The notes beneath the pieces are model-generated. The model saw only the letters and a list, made by a program, of their open reading frames with translations, ran no database searches and was not told where the DNA came from. From an uncultured Aquimarina sp. (GTDB taxonomy: Bacteria > Bacteroidota > Bacteroidia > Flavobacteriales > Flavobacteriaceae), in the NCBI GenBank assembly GCA_947496555.1, contig CANMDH010000015.1:49124-113123 (forward strand): 64,000 bases of DNA, in the 5' to 3' direction. A program made the position numbers and the translations under genes. Positions 36,531 through 46,144 of the stretch are shown here, piece after piece. The first letter of the stretch is position 1. Every line of letters starts with the position of its first letter.

Positions 36531-36878
36531 TTATGGATTTGAGGTAGCTATGGCATTCAATTTATCTAATTTAGACTGTCTCATATACAAGAAGAGGGGA
36601 AAAGTAAAGGCTATTGCAACCAAAAAAGTGAGTGGTATCAAAACCCACCAATATTTTATCTTTAATTTGATAGCCTCAGGAATATACCATACAAAAAAAG
36701 TGACGACCATTACTAATAAATCGGCACTAAATGATTGCGCAGGGAAAGTAGTTTTGGTTTGTGCAATAAAGTTGAGTAGCGAGTTGTCTTCGGCGGTCAA
36801 GTAAAACTGAATATTGAAATACCAGGTATAACAAACTCCTATAATTGCCAAAAGTAAGAAGAGGTATTTACGTTTCAT
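36531..36878 (-). CDS. DUF2834 domain-containing membrane protein
   Basis: 115 residues with three membrane segments (about 5-22, 48-68, 76-98). The pattern of an N-terminal helix followed by NIQFYLTAEDNSLLNFIAQ and SADLLVMVVTFFVWYIPEAIKLK is that of DUF2834 proteins. Function unknown. Directly upstream of the APC permease gene on the same strand. Confidence 0.75.
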   Translation of the reverse strand: MKRKYLFLLLAIIGVCYTWYFNIQFYLTAEDNSLLNFIAQTKTTFPAQSFSADLLVMVVTFFVWYIPEAIKLKIKYWWVLIPLTFLVAIAFTFPLFLYMRQSKLDKLNAIATSNP

Positions 36879-36949
36879 GTTTGAATGGTTTCAAGAGAGA
36901 AAGGTATTAAAAATCACAAATTGATGAAGAGAAAATAGGATGATTGTTA

Positions 36950-37237
36950 TTATTTCTTCATGCGTAATTCATGTGGACTTGTTTTTGGAACACGTTCTAT
37001 AATGCCTCTTGCCTCAAGATCTAGTTTTACAGTTACAATATACCAAACAACTTTACCATCAAAAGTGGCAGAAAGTTGATCAATGGCCATATCGCTTAAT
37101 TTTTCGTAAGAAATTTGTGTGTGCTCTTTGATAGTGTCTATGATAAAATCTTTGATCACATCGTATCTTCTTTTTAGGATATTTACTCCTTTTTTACTTT
37201 GGGGATGCTGGGTCATTATTTTATCGCTGTCTATCAT
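36950..37237 (-). CDS. small hypothetical protein, DUF6958-like
   Basis: 95 residues, cytoplasmic, winged-helix-like order of helices and strands (DVIKDFIIDTIKEHTQISYEKLSDMAID, then KVVWYIVTVKLDLEARGIIERV). The WYxxxVKLDLEARGxIER signature is what I remember of the DUF6958 family. A DNA-binding role is conceivable from the fold but not shown. 71 bases upstream of the DUF2834 gene. Confidence 0.6.
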   Translation of the reverse strand: MIDSDKIMTQHPQSKKGVNILKRRYDVIKDFIIDTIKEHTQISYEKLSDMAIDQLSATFDGKVVWYIVTVKLDLEARGIIERVPKTSPHELRMKK

Positions 37238-37405
37238 TTTGTTAGATTGTTAATTACATAGGATGTGTTAGCAATTCACTAAAGTTACAAAAATGTCGGC
37301 AAGACAAACTTTCTTATGCTCTGAAACATAAAATATGAGTTTAAAACATTGAAAATCAAGTAAAAAATACCTGATCAAGAGTCTTTTTGTGTTAAAGATC
37401 ATAGC

Positions 37406-37831
37406 TTAATACTCATAAAGTATCTGTTCATCAAAGTTTTGGATGTTAAGTAACACTTGATTACCACTTACGTGCAAAGCCCTAATATCAAAAGTCAATT
37501 CTTTGGTAATAAATGCCTCACATAACTCTTCATTTTTTAAGGACAGTCGCAGATTTCTTTGCGGTGGTAGTGAAAATAAAACTCCACCAGAGTCAATAAA
37601 TAAGACCTCCCAGCTATCTCCATCACATCCACTAGCACTGAAGTTTATCTTTAAGCAATTATCATTGATCGATATACTATTAATAGTTACCTCATCTTTT
37701 GGTGCATTTTCGAATTGTTCCGAACTGACTACAGTAAATCGATCACAGTTAGTGCTTACATCATCATCGTTGCTACATGCAACTATTACAAATGCCGCTA
37801 ATAGCATGCTTGTTATTGTTTTTTGCATCAT
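37406..37831 (-). CDS. hypothetical lipoprotein (141 aa)
   Basis: 141 residues. Lipobox FVIVAC (Cys19) followed by an acidic SNDDDVS linker, the Bacteroidota surface-lipoprotein export-like signal (Asp/Glu after the cysteine). The mature domain is beta-rich with three further cysteines (NDNCLKINFSASGCDGDSW). No known family recognised. Single gene; not to be confused with the antisense open frame on the plus strand. Confidence 0.7.
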   Translation of the reverse strand: MMQKTITSMLLAAFVIVACSNDDDVSTNCDRFTVVSSEQFENAPKDEVTINSISINDNCLKINFSASGCDGDSWEVLFIDSGGVLFSLPPQRNLRLSLKNEELCEAFITKELTFDIRALHVSGNQVLLNIQNFDEQILYEY

Positions 37832-37928
37832 CTTACTTTTTATAGTAGATGCAAAAGTGGTGTAGGGGTTGCATTAAGGGAAGTATTTAATATAGTAGTT
37901 TGTGATTTGATTATTTGGCTACAATAAC

Positions 37929-37960
37929 AAACCCCCGAAACCAATTGGTTTCGGGGGTTT
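37929..37960 (-). terminator. intrinsic terminator of the subtilase gene
   Basis: Perfect 16-bp palindrome AAACCCCCGAAACCAA and its complement. It begins about 20 bases after the stop of the minus-strand protease gene and is flanked by T-rich sequence on its exit side. Symmetry would let it work on both strands. Confidence 0.9.
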
Positions 37961-37981
37961 TAAAACGTGCTTATTTATTGG

Positions 37982-40900
37982 TTACTGCTTCACAAAGCGT
38001 AGGTTGTGTCCTCCGTCTATGTTTAGCATGTATATTCCAGTTGGTAAGTCACTTACATTGACTTTGTTTGTAAAGGATCCTTTATCTACTACATTTCCTA
38101 GTAGGCTGTAGATTACAAAGGTATGCTCTCCGTTACCTTGCATAGAGATAAATAGATCTCCACGTGTTGGGTTAGGGTAGGCACGGATACTACCTAATAC
38201 TGGTGGTCCAGCTAGATTACTAGTTACAGCAAACGAAGTAGTAGTACCACATGGTCCTAGGTTGGTCCATCCGGTAGCATTTCTTTCATAAAGCGTTCCT
38301 TGGTATACAACACGATCACCCACTTGGTAGCTTCCTGTGCTGCTCCATGCAGGAACTCCAGCACATTGATCAACCGGTCCACCGCCTGTGTTGTTGCTTA
38401 ACGATACGTTATCGATAGCAATATCTGCTTGCCATGTAGAACCTGTGATGCGGTTAAATCGTAACTGCACACCACCACCTACATAAGCAGCGAGGTCGAT
38501 GTCGGCACTTTGCCAAGAATTACCTTTGTTACCAGTTTCACTCCAAATACTTGACCAGTTGGCACCTTCGTCGGTACTAGCTTCAACAGCAATGCTTCCC
38601 ATATCGGTAGCACCATACATGTGGTAGTTAAATTTAAAACTGGCTTGCGTAAGACTGGATAAATCAAAACAAGGAGATGTTAAAATTGCTTGCTTAGTTG
38701 GATATCCAGTACCATTTCCAGAAGCTTCTACATAGATATAGTAGGTTCCTTCATTAGCACTAGAAGGCCCAGTGCCCCCTGAAGGCGTACCACTAGCATC
38801 AACAGTCCAGTTAATATCATCTGCAGTAGACTGTGTCCATGCACCTAATGTATTTTCAAACCCTTCGTTATATGGGAAAGCAGTAATTCCAGAAGTACAT
38901 CCGGTTCCACCTCCGCCACCAGCAGTAGTTACATTAACTGTATTACTTGCGGCAGATTCATTTCCTGCGGCATCTTTTGCTACTACGTTAAACTGATACG
39001 CAGTGTTTGCGGTTAATCCAGTAACATTAGTAGTAGTACTTGTTACAGTTCCTATGTTGGTACTTCCTTGATAAACATCATATCCGGTAACTCCTACATT
39101 GTCTGTAGAAGCGGTCCAGTTAAGTGTTAAAGTAGTTTCGGTAACATTTGATGCAGCCAATGCTGTTGGTGCTGTAGGCGCTGTAGTATCTGGCACATCT
39201 GCAGTAGTTACATTAACTATATTACTTGCAGCAGATTCATTTCCTGCAGCATCTTTAGCCACTACGCTAAATTGATATGCAGTACTTGCGGTTAATCCAG
39301 TAACATTAGTAGTAGTACCAGTTACTGTTCCGATATTAGTACTTCCTTGATATACATCATAACCGGTTACACCTACATTATCAGTTGAAGCTGTCCAGTT
39401 TAATGTTAAAGTAGTTTGAGCAACGTTTGATGCTGCCAATCCAGCAGGAGCAGAAGGAGCTTGAGTGTCCCCACCTGTTGATCCACCGATAACTACTGTA
39501 TAATCTTCAACTTCACCATATTGGAAAGACTCACAAGAAGTAGGAACTCCGTTATATTTCATAGAAACACGCATTCTTGTATTTCCATCGGCTGCCCCTG
39601 CAGGAACAGTAAATGTTCCGCTTACCGGTGTGGTTTGCGTAGCAGTTTGTGTCCAAACTTGCTCACCAGCATCTGTAAAATCTCCGTTTTGGTTATAATC
39701 GATCCATACACTATACCCTTCACTATACGTAGTACCTGTCCAGGTTGGTGTAACAGAAATGGTATATGCACTACCTTTTGCCAAACTAGTAGAGATAGAA
39801 GTAAAATCACTATATCCACCAGATCCCGCACCAGATGCATTATTAATAGTTTCTAATTGTACATTACCAATATATTCATCAGCAACACTTTGTCCATTAG
39901 ATGCACAATATACCAATTGGAATTCTGTAGTGCTGAAGGTAGTTGTACTGCTGTATGCAGAATTTGTACCATCAGAACATTTACTTCTTACCTGTACTTC
40001 ATATGAAGTTAATTCGGTCAATCCAGTAAGGTTCGCAATAGCACCGCTAATATCTGACTGAGTTGTCCAAGAAGAAGTTCCGGCAACACGGTATCTTAGG
40101 TCATATGTTGCGGCAGGTACTGCAGTCCAAGAGATAGTCGCTGTATCATATCCAATATTTGAAGCAGCTACACCTGTTGGCACGGTTGCGTTACATACTA
40201 TAGGAGTTCCTGATAAACCTGTAACTACTAGAGAGAAGTTTTGGCTTCCACCAGTTAAAGAACCTTTGTGAGTTACTGTGATTGTATACGTTCCAGAAGC
40301 ACCAGCAACATCAATTCTTTCGAAAGGGTCAACTGTATTATCTCCAGTTCCGTTGGTAGTAATCCCCGTTAGTCTATAAGGGTTAAATGTAGTTGATCCT
40401 TGAGATACTCTAATATCTAAGTCATTTACAAGAACCGGAGTATTAGAGTTGGTAGCTGTAACAACCGTACCAGCTCTGTCTGTCCATGAGATAGATGCCA
40501 TTAAAGGACTTACCCCATCCGAGTCTACAGTAATCGTGTACGTTTGTCCAGAATTTAAGGTCAATTCTTCGATTTTCGATTCGTCACTACTAACTGTCGA
40601 AATAGCTTCAGCCGCCGCTTTCGTATTCATTAGTCCCCAACCAAAAACAGCATCTGGACCAGATGAACCTGCATCATCAGCCGTATGTAAAGCCACACCT
40701 TTTAGTGTTGCAGCTCTCATAAAGTTTCCGTTCAGGTTGTTATAGTGTTGTTGTAATAACAATAAAGAACCAGTAACATTTGGTGAAGCCATAGACGTAC
40801 CTGTAATGCTATTGTAGGCAGTATCGCTATTGTCATACGTTGAATAAACTCCCGTACCATTACCTGTAATATCTGGCTTAATTCTATAATCATCGGTTGG

Positions 40901-41908
40901 ACCTTCACTACTTGAACTGTTTATAGAAACGCTTACCAATGTTCCATTCGAATTTACATTGGCATCTTGTGCATTGGCAACAACAAGGTTGTTTTTTGAA
41001 GTAGAGTGACCAGATAATTTGTCATAAGAAGAGTTTCCGTCCAATGGTTGTGCATTAGAACTGTTATCATTTCCATCATTTCCGGCAGCAACCACCATTA
41101 AATAATACGGAGCATTAAACATAACTTCGTCCCAGTCTCTGGAGTCATCGATATAAGCACCAAAATACTGATCTGGTATTGAACTAGCTCTAAAACCGTA
41201 CGAATGATTTGATAACAGCATTCCGTTGGCAGCTGCAGTAGTTGCTTCGGCTAAATCACTATTCCAGTCGTTGGTTAATGCTTGTGCCTGAGGCGCCATT
41301 CCTTTTGCATTGGCTTGTACCCCTGAAGCTACAATGGTTCCTGTAACATGCTGCGCATGGAAACTATTACCGTTAAGAGTAGTTACACCATCATTAATTG
41401 TAACTCTGTTGTTTCCACCTGGTCCATCAAATTCTTGGTGAGTAACTCTTGTAGCTCCACCATCCCATACATAGGCGGTCATGTTTTGCCCATCTAGGTT
41501 GAGGCCTAATGAACCACCAGCGTTTAAGTGGTTGGCCCTGGTTGATCTGGCTGCATCTACGTTATCAATTGTGTAGTATAAAGGAACTTCTTGTCCTGTT
41601 TTCGGGTCGCGTACTACCTTTTGTATTTCGGCATACCCGCCATTTTTTAGTTTGGCTTTTACTGGCCATCCATTTTGTTTTGCTGCAAGTTGTGCTGCTT
41701 TCTTTTCTTTAGTAGCTTTTTGCGCATATGATTTTTGTAATTCGGTTAGTTTGGTTACATTACTTTTACTTGAGATTTCTTGTGCCTGTTTTGCTGTTTG
41801 TGCAAAAAGTCCCGTAGATAAAAGTAGCATTGTAAAAAATACAAATGCTCCCCACTTTTTTTGAGTGAAGCCTATAGAAGAAATGAGGCTTCTGTAGTTT
41901 TTTTTCAT
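37982..41908 (-). CDS. secreted S8 subtilisin-like peptidase with FnIII, GEVED, MAM-like, CBM and T9SS sorting domains
   Basis: 1308 residues. Signal peptide about 1-36 (ending GLFAQ); propeptide-like segment to ~120; S8 catalytic domain about 130-440 with D149, H184, oxyanion N277 and nucleophile S372 in GTSMASP; a KP-43-type beta sandwich (~450-570); FnIII (~572-660); GEVED domain (~660-805); two near-identical FnIII repeats (810-902 and 903-995, 279-bp period); a MAM/jelly-roll domain (~1000-1170); a CBM5/12-like module (~1180-1225); and a type A T9SS C-terminal domain (1243-1308) starting AYPNPTRGD. It is a secreted or cell-surface protease, probably degrading extracellular polymers. The catalytic triad is complete, so it should be active. 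Confidence 0.95.
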   Translation of the reverse strand: MKKNYRSLISSIGFTQKKWGAFVFFTMLLLSTGLFAQTAKQAQEISSKSNVTKLTELQKSYAQKATKEKKAAQLAAKQNGWPVKAKLKNGGYAEIQKVVRDPKTGQEVPLYYTIDNVDAARSTRANHLNAGGSLGLNLDGQNMTAYVWDGGATRVTHQEFDGPGGNNRVTINDGVTTLNGNSFHAQHVTGTIVASGVQANAKGMAPQAQALTNDWNSDLAEATTAAANGMLLSNHSYGFRASSIPDQYFGAYIDDSRDWDEVMFNAPYYLMVVAAGNDGNDNSSNAQPLDGNSSYDKLSGHSTSKNNLVVANAQDANVNSNGTLVSVSINSSSSEGPTDDYRIKPDITGNGTGVYSTYDNSDTAYNSITGTSMASPNVTGSLLLLQQHYNNLNGNFMRAATLKGVALHTADDAGSSGPDAVFGWGLMNTKAAAEAISTVSSDESKIEELTLNSGQTYTITVDSDGVSPLMASISWTDRAGTVVTATNSNTPVLVNDLDIRVSQGSTTFNPYRLTGITTNGTGDNTVDPFERIDVAGASGTYTITVTHKGSLTGGSQNFSLVVTGLSGTPIVCNATVPTGVAASNIGYDTATISWTAVPAATYDLRYRVAGTSSWTTQSDISGAIANLTGLTELTSYEVQVRSKCSDGTNSAYSSTTTFSTTEFQLVYCASNGQSVADEYIGNVQLETINNASGAGSGGYSDFTSISTSLAKGSAYTISVTPTWTGTTYSEGYSVWIDYNQNGDFTDAGEQVWTQTATQTTPVSGTFTVPAGAADGNTRMRVSMKYNGVPTSCESFQYGEVEDYTVVIGGSTGGDTQAPSAPAGLAASNVAQTTLTLNWTASTDNVGVTGYDVYQGSTNIGTVTGTTTNVTGLTASTAYQFSVVAKDAAGNESAASNIVNVTTADVPDTTAPTAPTALAASNVTETTLTLNWTASTDNVGVTGYDVYQGSTNIGTVTSTTTNVTGLTANTAYQFNVVAKDAAGNESAASNTVNVTTAGGGGGTGCTSGITAFPYNEGFENTLGAWTQSTADDINWTVDASGTPSGGTGPSSANEGTYYIYVEASGNGTGYPTKQAILTSPCFDLSSLTQASFKFNYHMYGATDMGSIAVEASTDEGANWSSIWSETGNKGNSWQSADIDLAAYVGGGVQLRFNRITGSTWQADIAIDNVSLSNNTGGGPVDQCAGVPAWSSTGSYQVGDRVVYQGTLYERNATGWTNLGPCGTTTSFAVTSNLAGPPVLGSIRAYPNPTRGDLFISMQGNGEHTFVIYSLLGNVVDKGSFTNKVNVSDLPTGIYMLNIDGGHNLRFVKQ
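38923..39480. repeat. tandem 279-bp repeat encoding two FnIII modules
   Basis: Two head-to-tail copies, 38923-39201 and 39202-39480, each 93 codons, with the identical core DNVGVTGYDVYQGSTNIGTV. Differences are mostly synonymous or conservative, indicating a fairly recent duplication within the protease gene. Confidence 0.85.
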
Positions 41909-41939
41909 TTTTATTGAGTTTGAGTTAGCATTAATTTGT

Positions 41940-41963
41940 TTTCCTTGAATAATATGAAGGAAA
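41940..41963. promoter_or_regulatory. inverted repeat in the subtilase 5' region
   Basis: 7-bp arms TTTCCTT and AAGGAAA separated by 10 bases, 32 bases upstream of the protease ATG on the minus strand. Candidate leader hairpin or operator; otherwise this 180-bp gap shows only AT-rich sequence. Confidence 0.3.
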
Positions 41964-42088
41964 CGACCAAAACTCTTAAAATATTCTTAATAAAAAAAAG
42001 TTTTTCGATTAAGTGAAGAGAATATTCTTTATAAAACCTTAACATAGGGTTAACGTTCGTTCATCCTTAACCTTGTGTAAGTAAAATC

Positions 42089-43069
42089 TTACTTTACTCG
42101 TTGAAAATCAGAAGATTTGTCGAAAAATTCGAGGGTTCGTGCCTCATTGTAGTAGGTTTTCCCCGGAAAATAAAACCCAACATGACCCCCATATTTCGGA
42201 ATTTCAAGAAATAAATGTCGATTTTCTTTAGCTTCATCCTCTGGATAACAGCGATTTCCTAAAAAAGAATCATTCTTTGCATTAAGTATGAGTGTTGGGA
42301 TTTCGATGTTTTTCAAGAATTGTTTGCTGCTACATTTCGTATAATAGTCGATAGCATCTTTGTATCCATGAGCCAAACTGGTATACAGATTATCGATGTC
42401 TATAAGCGAAGTACAAGCTTTGATATCCGATTTGGTTATCTTATCGGGAAATACTGCCTGTCGTTCATATAATTTTGCTTTCAGATGACGCATAAATCGT
42501 TGCTCATAGATATAATTTTTGGATTTATTAATCTCTAACAGAGAGTTATGCAAATCACAGGGTGCCGAAATTGCGACGGCTGCTTTTATTTCAGAGGGGA
42601 TGTTTCGTCCTTCACCCAGATATTTCAAAGTAAGGTTTCCACCCAGACTAAACCCACACAATGATATATTTATGTATTGGTTTTTTGAAAGAACATAATT
42701 AACAATGCGCTCGAGATCATCACTCACTCCGGCGTTATAAGAGCGGTACAGTCTATTTACCTCGCCACTACAATTTCTTAAGTTAACACAAATTGTATCC
42801 CAATCATTGTGATTAAGATGTCTGGCCAGTCCCACCATATATTGTCTTTGCGCATTACCTTCGAGACCATGGATGATGATTGCTACTTTTTTGGTTGTCG
42901 AGGATGCATGGCTCCAATCCAAATCGATAAAATCCCCATCATCCAGCTCTACCCGCTCTCGATTTTGCTGTATGCCGTTTACCTTTCGCAACAGATTGGG
43001 ATAGATCGTAGAAACATGTCCATTTCTAAAAACAAGGGGCGGGGTATACGTTGATGAAACAATTGGCAT
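42089..43069 (-). CDS. alpha/beta hydrolase, YheT/ABHD1-like family
   Basis: 326 residues. Pattern IIHGLEGNAQRQYMVGLARHLNHNDWDTICVNLRNCSGEVNRLYRSY near 65-112 and nucleophile elbow CGFSLGGNLTLKYLGE near 140, then Asp in NAKNDSFLG near 265 and His in YGGHVGFYFPG near 295. This is the conserved YheT family of predicted carboxyl-ester hydrolases, function uncertain. Its start codon shares one base (TAATG) with the stop of the bestrophin gene. Confidence 0.9.
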   Translation of the reverse strand: MPIVSSTYTPPLVFRNGHVSTIYPNLLRKVNGIQQNRERVELDDGDFIDLDWSHASSTTKKVAIIIHGLEGNAQRQYMVGLARHLNHNDWDTICVNLRNCSGEVNRLYRSYNAGVSDDLERIVNYVLSKNQYINISLCGFSLGGNLTLKYLGEGRNIPSEIKAAVAISAPCDLHNSLLEINKSKNYIYEQRFMRHLKAKLYERQAVFPDKITKSDIKACTSLIDIDNLYTSLAHGYKDAIDYYTKCSSKQFLKNIEIPTLILNAKNDSFLGNRCYPEDEAKENRHLFLEIPKYGGHVGFYFPGKTYYNEARTLEFFDKSSDFQRVK

Positions 43070-44070
43070 TAATACAAGATATTATCTTTGGGTTGTACTT
43101 TTTCAGGAAGATTTTCTTCATCCAACATATCGCGTAGATCAATTTCTATTGTTCTACAAAGAGCGGTCATAGGTACATCATTGACCCGTCCTTCGAACGG
43201 GTCTTCGCTATTGCTTCCTATTTTTTCCATAGTTGTGAATATCCAGGATACTAATACCGATAGCGGGATCATTAAAAAGATAAACCAAGGTCGAATATCC
43301 TGGTGCATATCTTGTAATTCAGACTCAAATACATTTAACATTCCAAACGGAAGTAGTAGCACAAAAATCCAGGTAAATACGGTGCTAAAATAGGCATATT
43401 GCCTGGGAAATGGTGTATTCTTGATACGTTCACATTTTCCCTGAAGGTTATATAATTCTTCCAACACGCCATGCAAGAGTTGTTTATCGAATTCGGTGAT
43501 TTTTCCTTCACCACATAACTTTTTGACATGTAACCCTTGATTTTTTACAATATGAGTGGCAGTATTTTTGCGTTTTAGTAACTCCTGATATTCTTCATCT
43601 GATACGAAGTTTCTTGTGGCATCACAAGCAGGCTTTTGTTCGCCATGTTTTTTGAAAAGGCTTTCAACAGCAGAATTTTCCTTAATCGAAAAAGAAGTTG
43701 GTTGTCGTAATTGAATCCTTAGCGCATTGATCCAAGCAACGTGGCGGTGGATAAGTACACTTTTAGTTTCGTGGTTATCATTGACCAGGCTTACTACCTG
43801 GTTGGCCCAAGTGCGTGAATAGTTTACAATACCACCCCAAATTTTTCGGGCTTCCCAAAAACGATCATAACTCTGACTGTTTTTAAAACCAATATAAAAG
43901 GCAACAGCGATACCGATGACCGATAGTGGTTGAAAAGGAATATCTATAAATGTCCATTCTAAAAAATAATACAGCGAGAAGATCCCTGCGGTATAAATGA
44001 TAAAGAAAATAACATTTTTCCAGGCATAGCGAAGGATGAGCCCCCAACCAATGTTTCTTTTGATATACAT
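43069..44070 (-). CDS. bestrophin family (UPF0187) ion channel
   Basis: 333 residues. Begins MYIKRNIGWGLILRYAWKN, followed by TM segments (~20-38, 45-62) and VIGIAVAFYIGFKNSQSYDRFWEARKIWGGIVNYSRTW, the signature of bacterial bestrophins, then a second TM pair at about 228-280 with the cytoplasmic belt EDPFEGRVNDVPMTALCRTIEIDL. Bacterial members are pentameric cation/anion channels in the inner membrane. Its stop overlaps the YheT-like start by a single base, so the pair forms an operon. Confidence 0.92.
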   Translation of the reverse strand: MYIKRNIGWGLILRYAWKNVIFFIIYTAGIFSLYYFLEWTFIDIPFQPLSVIGIAVAFYIGFKNSQSYDRFWEARKIWGGIVNYSRTWANQVVSLVNDNHETKSVLIHRHVAWINALRIQLRQPTSFSIKENSAVESLFKKHGEQKPACDATRNFVSDEEYQELLKRKNTATHIVKNQGLHVKKLCGEGKITEFDKQLLHGVLEELYNLQGKCERIKNTPFPRQYAYFSTVFTWIFVLLLPFGMLNVFESELQDMHQDIRPWFIFLMIPLSVLVSWIFTTMEKIGSNSEDPFEGRVNDVPMTALCRTIEIDLRDMLDEENLPEKVQPKDNILY

Positions 44071-44097
44071 GTGTGAATTTTTGTTCTAAAATAAGAA

Positions 44098-44129
44098 GAC
44101 CCAACAGGTTTTCCAAAACCTGCCGGGTC
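44098..44129 (-). terminator. intrinsic terminator of the SDR gene
   Basis: On the minus strand GACCCGGCAGGTTTT pairs with AAAACCTGTTGGGTC over 15 bp, two of them G-U, followed by the T-rich TTCTTATTTT. It begins 25 bases after the SDR stop and before the bestrophin start. The wobble pairs form only in minus-strand RNA, which fixes the direction. Confidence 0.8.
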
Positions 44130-44153
44130 TAAAAATTTAAATGAGAAGATTAA

Positions 44154-44921
44154 TTACAAAAACATGCCTCCTGAAGCCTCTATCCTTTGACCATTGATCC
44201 ATCTTGCATCTTCACTTGCCAAAAAGGCAACCACACCACCTATATCTTCGGCCACGCCAACGCGTCCTAAAGCAGTAACCGACGATAACATTTGCTCTAA
44301 ACCTGGATTATTTTCTAGCGCTGTCTTATTCATGTCGGTATTGATAGCTCCTGGCGCAATTGCATTGACGGTGATTTGTCTTGCGCCTAGTTCTTTTGCC
44401 AAGTATCTGGTAAAGGCTTCGATACCTGATTTCATAGCCGCATAGGCACCATATCCTGGGATAGAAAATCTTGCCAGTCCGGTAGAAACATTAATAATTC
44501 TTCCACCATCATTTAATAAGGCTAGCGCTTTTTGGGTGATGAAGAAAGGACCTTTTAACTGAATGTTCATCAAGCTATCGAAAGTAGCTTCCGAAGTTTC
44601 AACCACCATTTCGTGTGCAATGATACCTGCATTGTTTACCAGAATATCAAATGTTGAAACGTTCCAATGTTGTTGTAAAGCATTTTTTATTTCGTTAAAG
44701 AAAGCATCAAAAGTAGAAGTGTCTCCAACATTTAATTGAAACGCTACTGCCTTTTGTCCCAAAGCTTCAATTTCGCTTACAGTTTCATCAGCCTGTGCTT
44801 TGTTCGAATTATAGGTTACCAAAATATCAGCTCCTTGTTGTGCTAATCTGATGGCCATTTCTTTTCCTAGTCCGCGGCTACTTCCTGTAACCAATGCAAT
44901 TTTGTTTTCTAAAGTTTTCAT
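44154..44921 (-). CDS. SDR family oxidoreductase (FabG-like)
   Basis: 255 residues of a classical short-chain dehydrogenase/reductase. Cofactor loop TGSSRGLGKEMA near 12-23, NNAG near 96, catalytic Ser in INVSTG near 146 and YAAMKSG (Tyr/Lys) near 160. NADPH is likely, since an Asn/Ser follows strand 2 (TYNSNKAQ). Cytoplasmic; substrate not evident. Divergent regulation by the neighbouring AraC gene is possible but both lie on the same strand. Confidence 0.93.
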   Translation of the reverse strand: MKTLENKIALVTGSSRGLGKEMAIRLAQQGADILVTYNSNKAQADETVSEIEALGQKAVAFQLNVGDTSTFDAFFNEIKNALQQHWNVSTFDILVNNAGIIAHEMVVETSEATFDSLMNIQLKGPFFITQKALALLNDGGRIINVSTGLARFSIPGYGAYAAMKSGIEAFTRYLAKELGARQITVNAIAPGAINTDMNKTALENNPGLEQMLSSVTALGRVGVAEDIGGVVAFLASEDARWINGQRIEASGGMFL

Positions 44922-44967
44922 ATTTTATCTTTTTAATCGTCTGGTCGAGTGCCGATTGAAATGAGGT

Positions 44968-45042
44968 GTATCGAGACCTTATTTTTATCAGACAACTTCT
45001 CGATACTATTTCTCCTGTCGTCGAAATCACTCGAAGTGACGG
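44968..45042. repeat. interspersed flavobacterial repeat remnant
   Basis: GTATCGAGA (44968-44976) and TCTCGATAC (44998-45006) form a perfect 9-bp inverted repeat, followed by TCGAAATCACTCGAAGTGACGG. These TCTCGATAC/CACTCGAAGTGACGG stretches resemble a repeat family common in flavobacterial intergenic DNA. Lies between the SDR and AraC genes; not a clean terminator. Confidence 0.5.
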
Positions 45043-45142
45043 GTTGAACAATTATTACACTGCAAATATCATCCAGAAAACCAGGCGCATAAAGGCATAT
45101 TTTTTAGGAAGAAGGGTATATTTTTAAGATGTTGAAGATTTT

Positions 45143-46051
45143 TTACTTGTTTCTATACTGATTAGGAGTTAGTCCGGTTTGTTTTTTAAAGAATTTAGAA
45201 AAATGGGTAGGTTCGTTAAAACCTAACCGATAGGCAATTTCTTTTACAGGAGTTGAAGATTTTGAAAGCAATGCCTGAGCTTCAGTGATTGTTTTATCCT
45301 GGATCCATTGATTGGCAGATTTTCCTGTTTTGGTTTTGATAACCGTAGAGAAGTAGGCAGGATGTAATTGTTGTGCTTCCGCGAAAGCGGTAACCTGCAA
45401 AGCTCCATTTTGTAATGTTTCTGATCTAAAAGTACTTTCGAGATCTTTTTTGAATTGATTTACAATTTCACTATCCCTGTCATACGCAACTTTAAATGAG
45501 TTATCCCGCATCAAAAATTCTTTCACCTTCAATAAAAAAACCATAAAAAGGGAGCTTACTATTTTATGGCGAAGGGTTGAATTTTTGTTTTGCTCCTCCA
45601 AAATTTGTTCTGCCAGATGCTGTAATTCTTTATATCGATCCTCGTCTAAGAAACAAGGCGGAACCATTTCGGTTAGCAGAAAAGAAAACTCATCAAATAC
45701 CGCGTTATGAATATGTTCTTTTAAATATTCTTCAGACGAAGTAATGATAAAACCATGCACCACTTCTTCAATCCCAAATGATTTTAAATGCCCGGGATTG
45801 GTAAAATAGAGTGTATGCGGTTTGGTATAAAATTTATGATCATCGATCGTATAAAAACTCTTTCCTTTTTTAATTAATACGAAGGAGAAGTAATTTGCTC
45901 TAAATACAGGAGATTGCACGGGCTTATTGTGCACCGTTTCTGTGCGATGGATCGTGAAGTCCGCATCCTGCATAATGCTTTGCCCAACCTTCTCCTCTTT
46001 ATAAAGGTCAGAGAGCTTATTATAGGATTTGATATTTGAGTTGGTTTTCAT
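45143..46051 (-). CDS. AraC family transcriptional regulator
   Basis: 302 residues. N-terminal cupin-like sensing domain (about 30-170: VFRANYFSFVLIKKGKSFYTIDDHKF) and C-terminal HTH_18 (about 205-302) with KSANQWIQDKTITEAQALLSKSSTPVKEIAYRLGFNEPTHFSKFFKKQTGLTPNQYR. It is a DNA-binding activator or repressor responding to a small ligand; the target is probably the SDR gene 222 bp downstream, though this is inferred from position only. Confidence 0.9.
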   Translation of the reverse strand: MKTNSNIKSYNKLSDLYKEEKVGQSIMQDADFTIHRTETVHNKPVQSPVFRANYFSFVLIKKGKSFYTIDDHKFYTKPHTLYFTNPGHLKSFGIEEVVHGFIITSSEEYLKEHIHNAVFDEFSFLLTEMVPPCFLDEDRYKELQHLAEQILEEQNKNSTLRHKIVSSLFMVFLLKVKEFLMRDNSFKVAYDRDSEIVNQFKKDLESTFRSETLQNGALQVTAFAEAQQLHPAYFSTVIKTKTGKSANQWIQDKTITEAQALLSKSSTPVKEIAYRLGFNEPTHFSKFFKKQTGLTPNQYRNK

Positions 46052-46116
46052 AGCTACTGCTAAAGATACTGTATTTTTAACAGTATTTTATTATGCGCGC
46101 ACAGTAAAATGTTTTG

Positions 46117-46124
46117 TACTTTTG
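46117..46124 (+). promoter_or_regulatory. -7 promoter element TACTTTTG upstream of the thioesterase gene
   Basis: Exact TAnnTTTG match 21 bases before the ATG at 46145. It overlaps the earlier in-frame ATG at 46109, so the transcript would begin after that codon and the shorter protein is the real one. Confidence 0.65.
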
Positions 46125-46144
46125 TACTTCAAAAACTAGGGGAT

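Noticed and set aside
46109-46144. Longer N terminus of the thioesterase (start 46109)
   Set aside because: A perfect -7 promoter box overlaps this codon, so the transcript would start later; residues also do not match the family.
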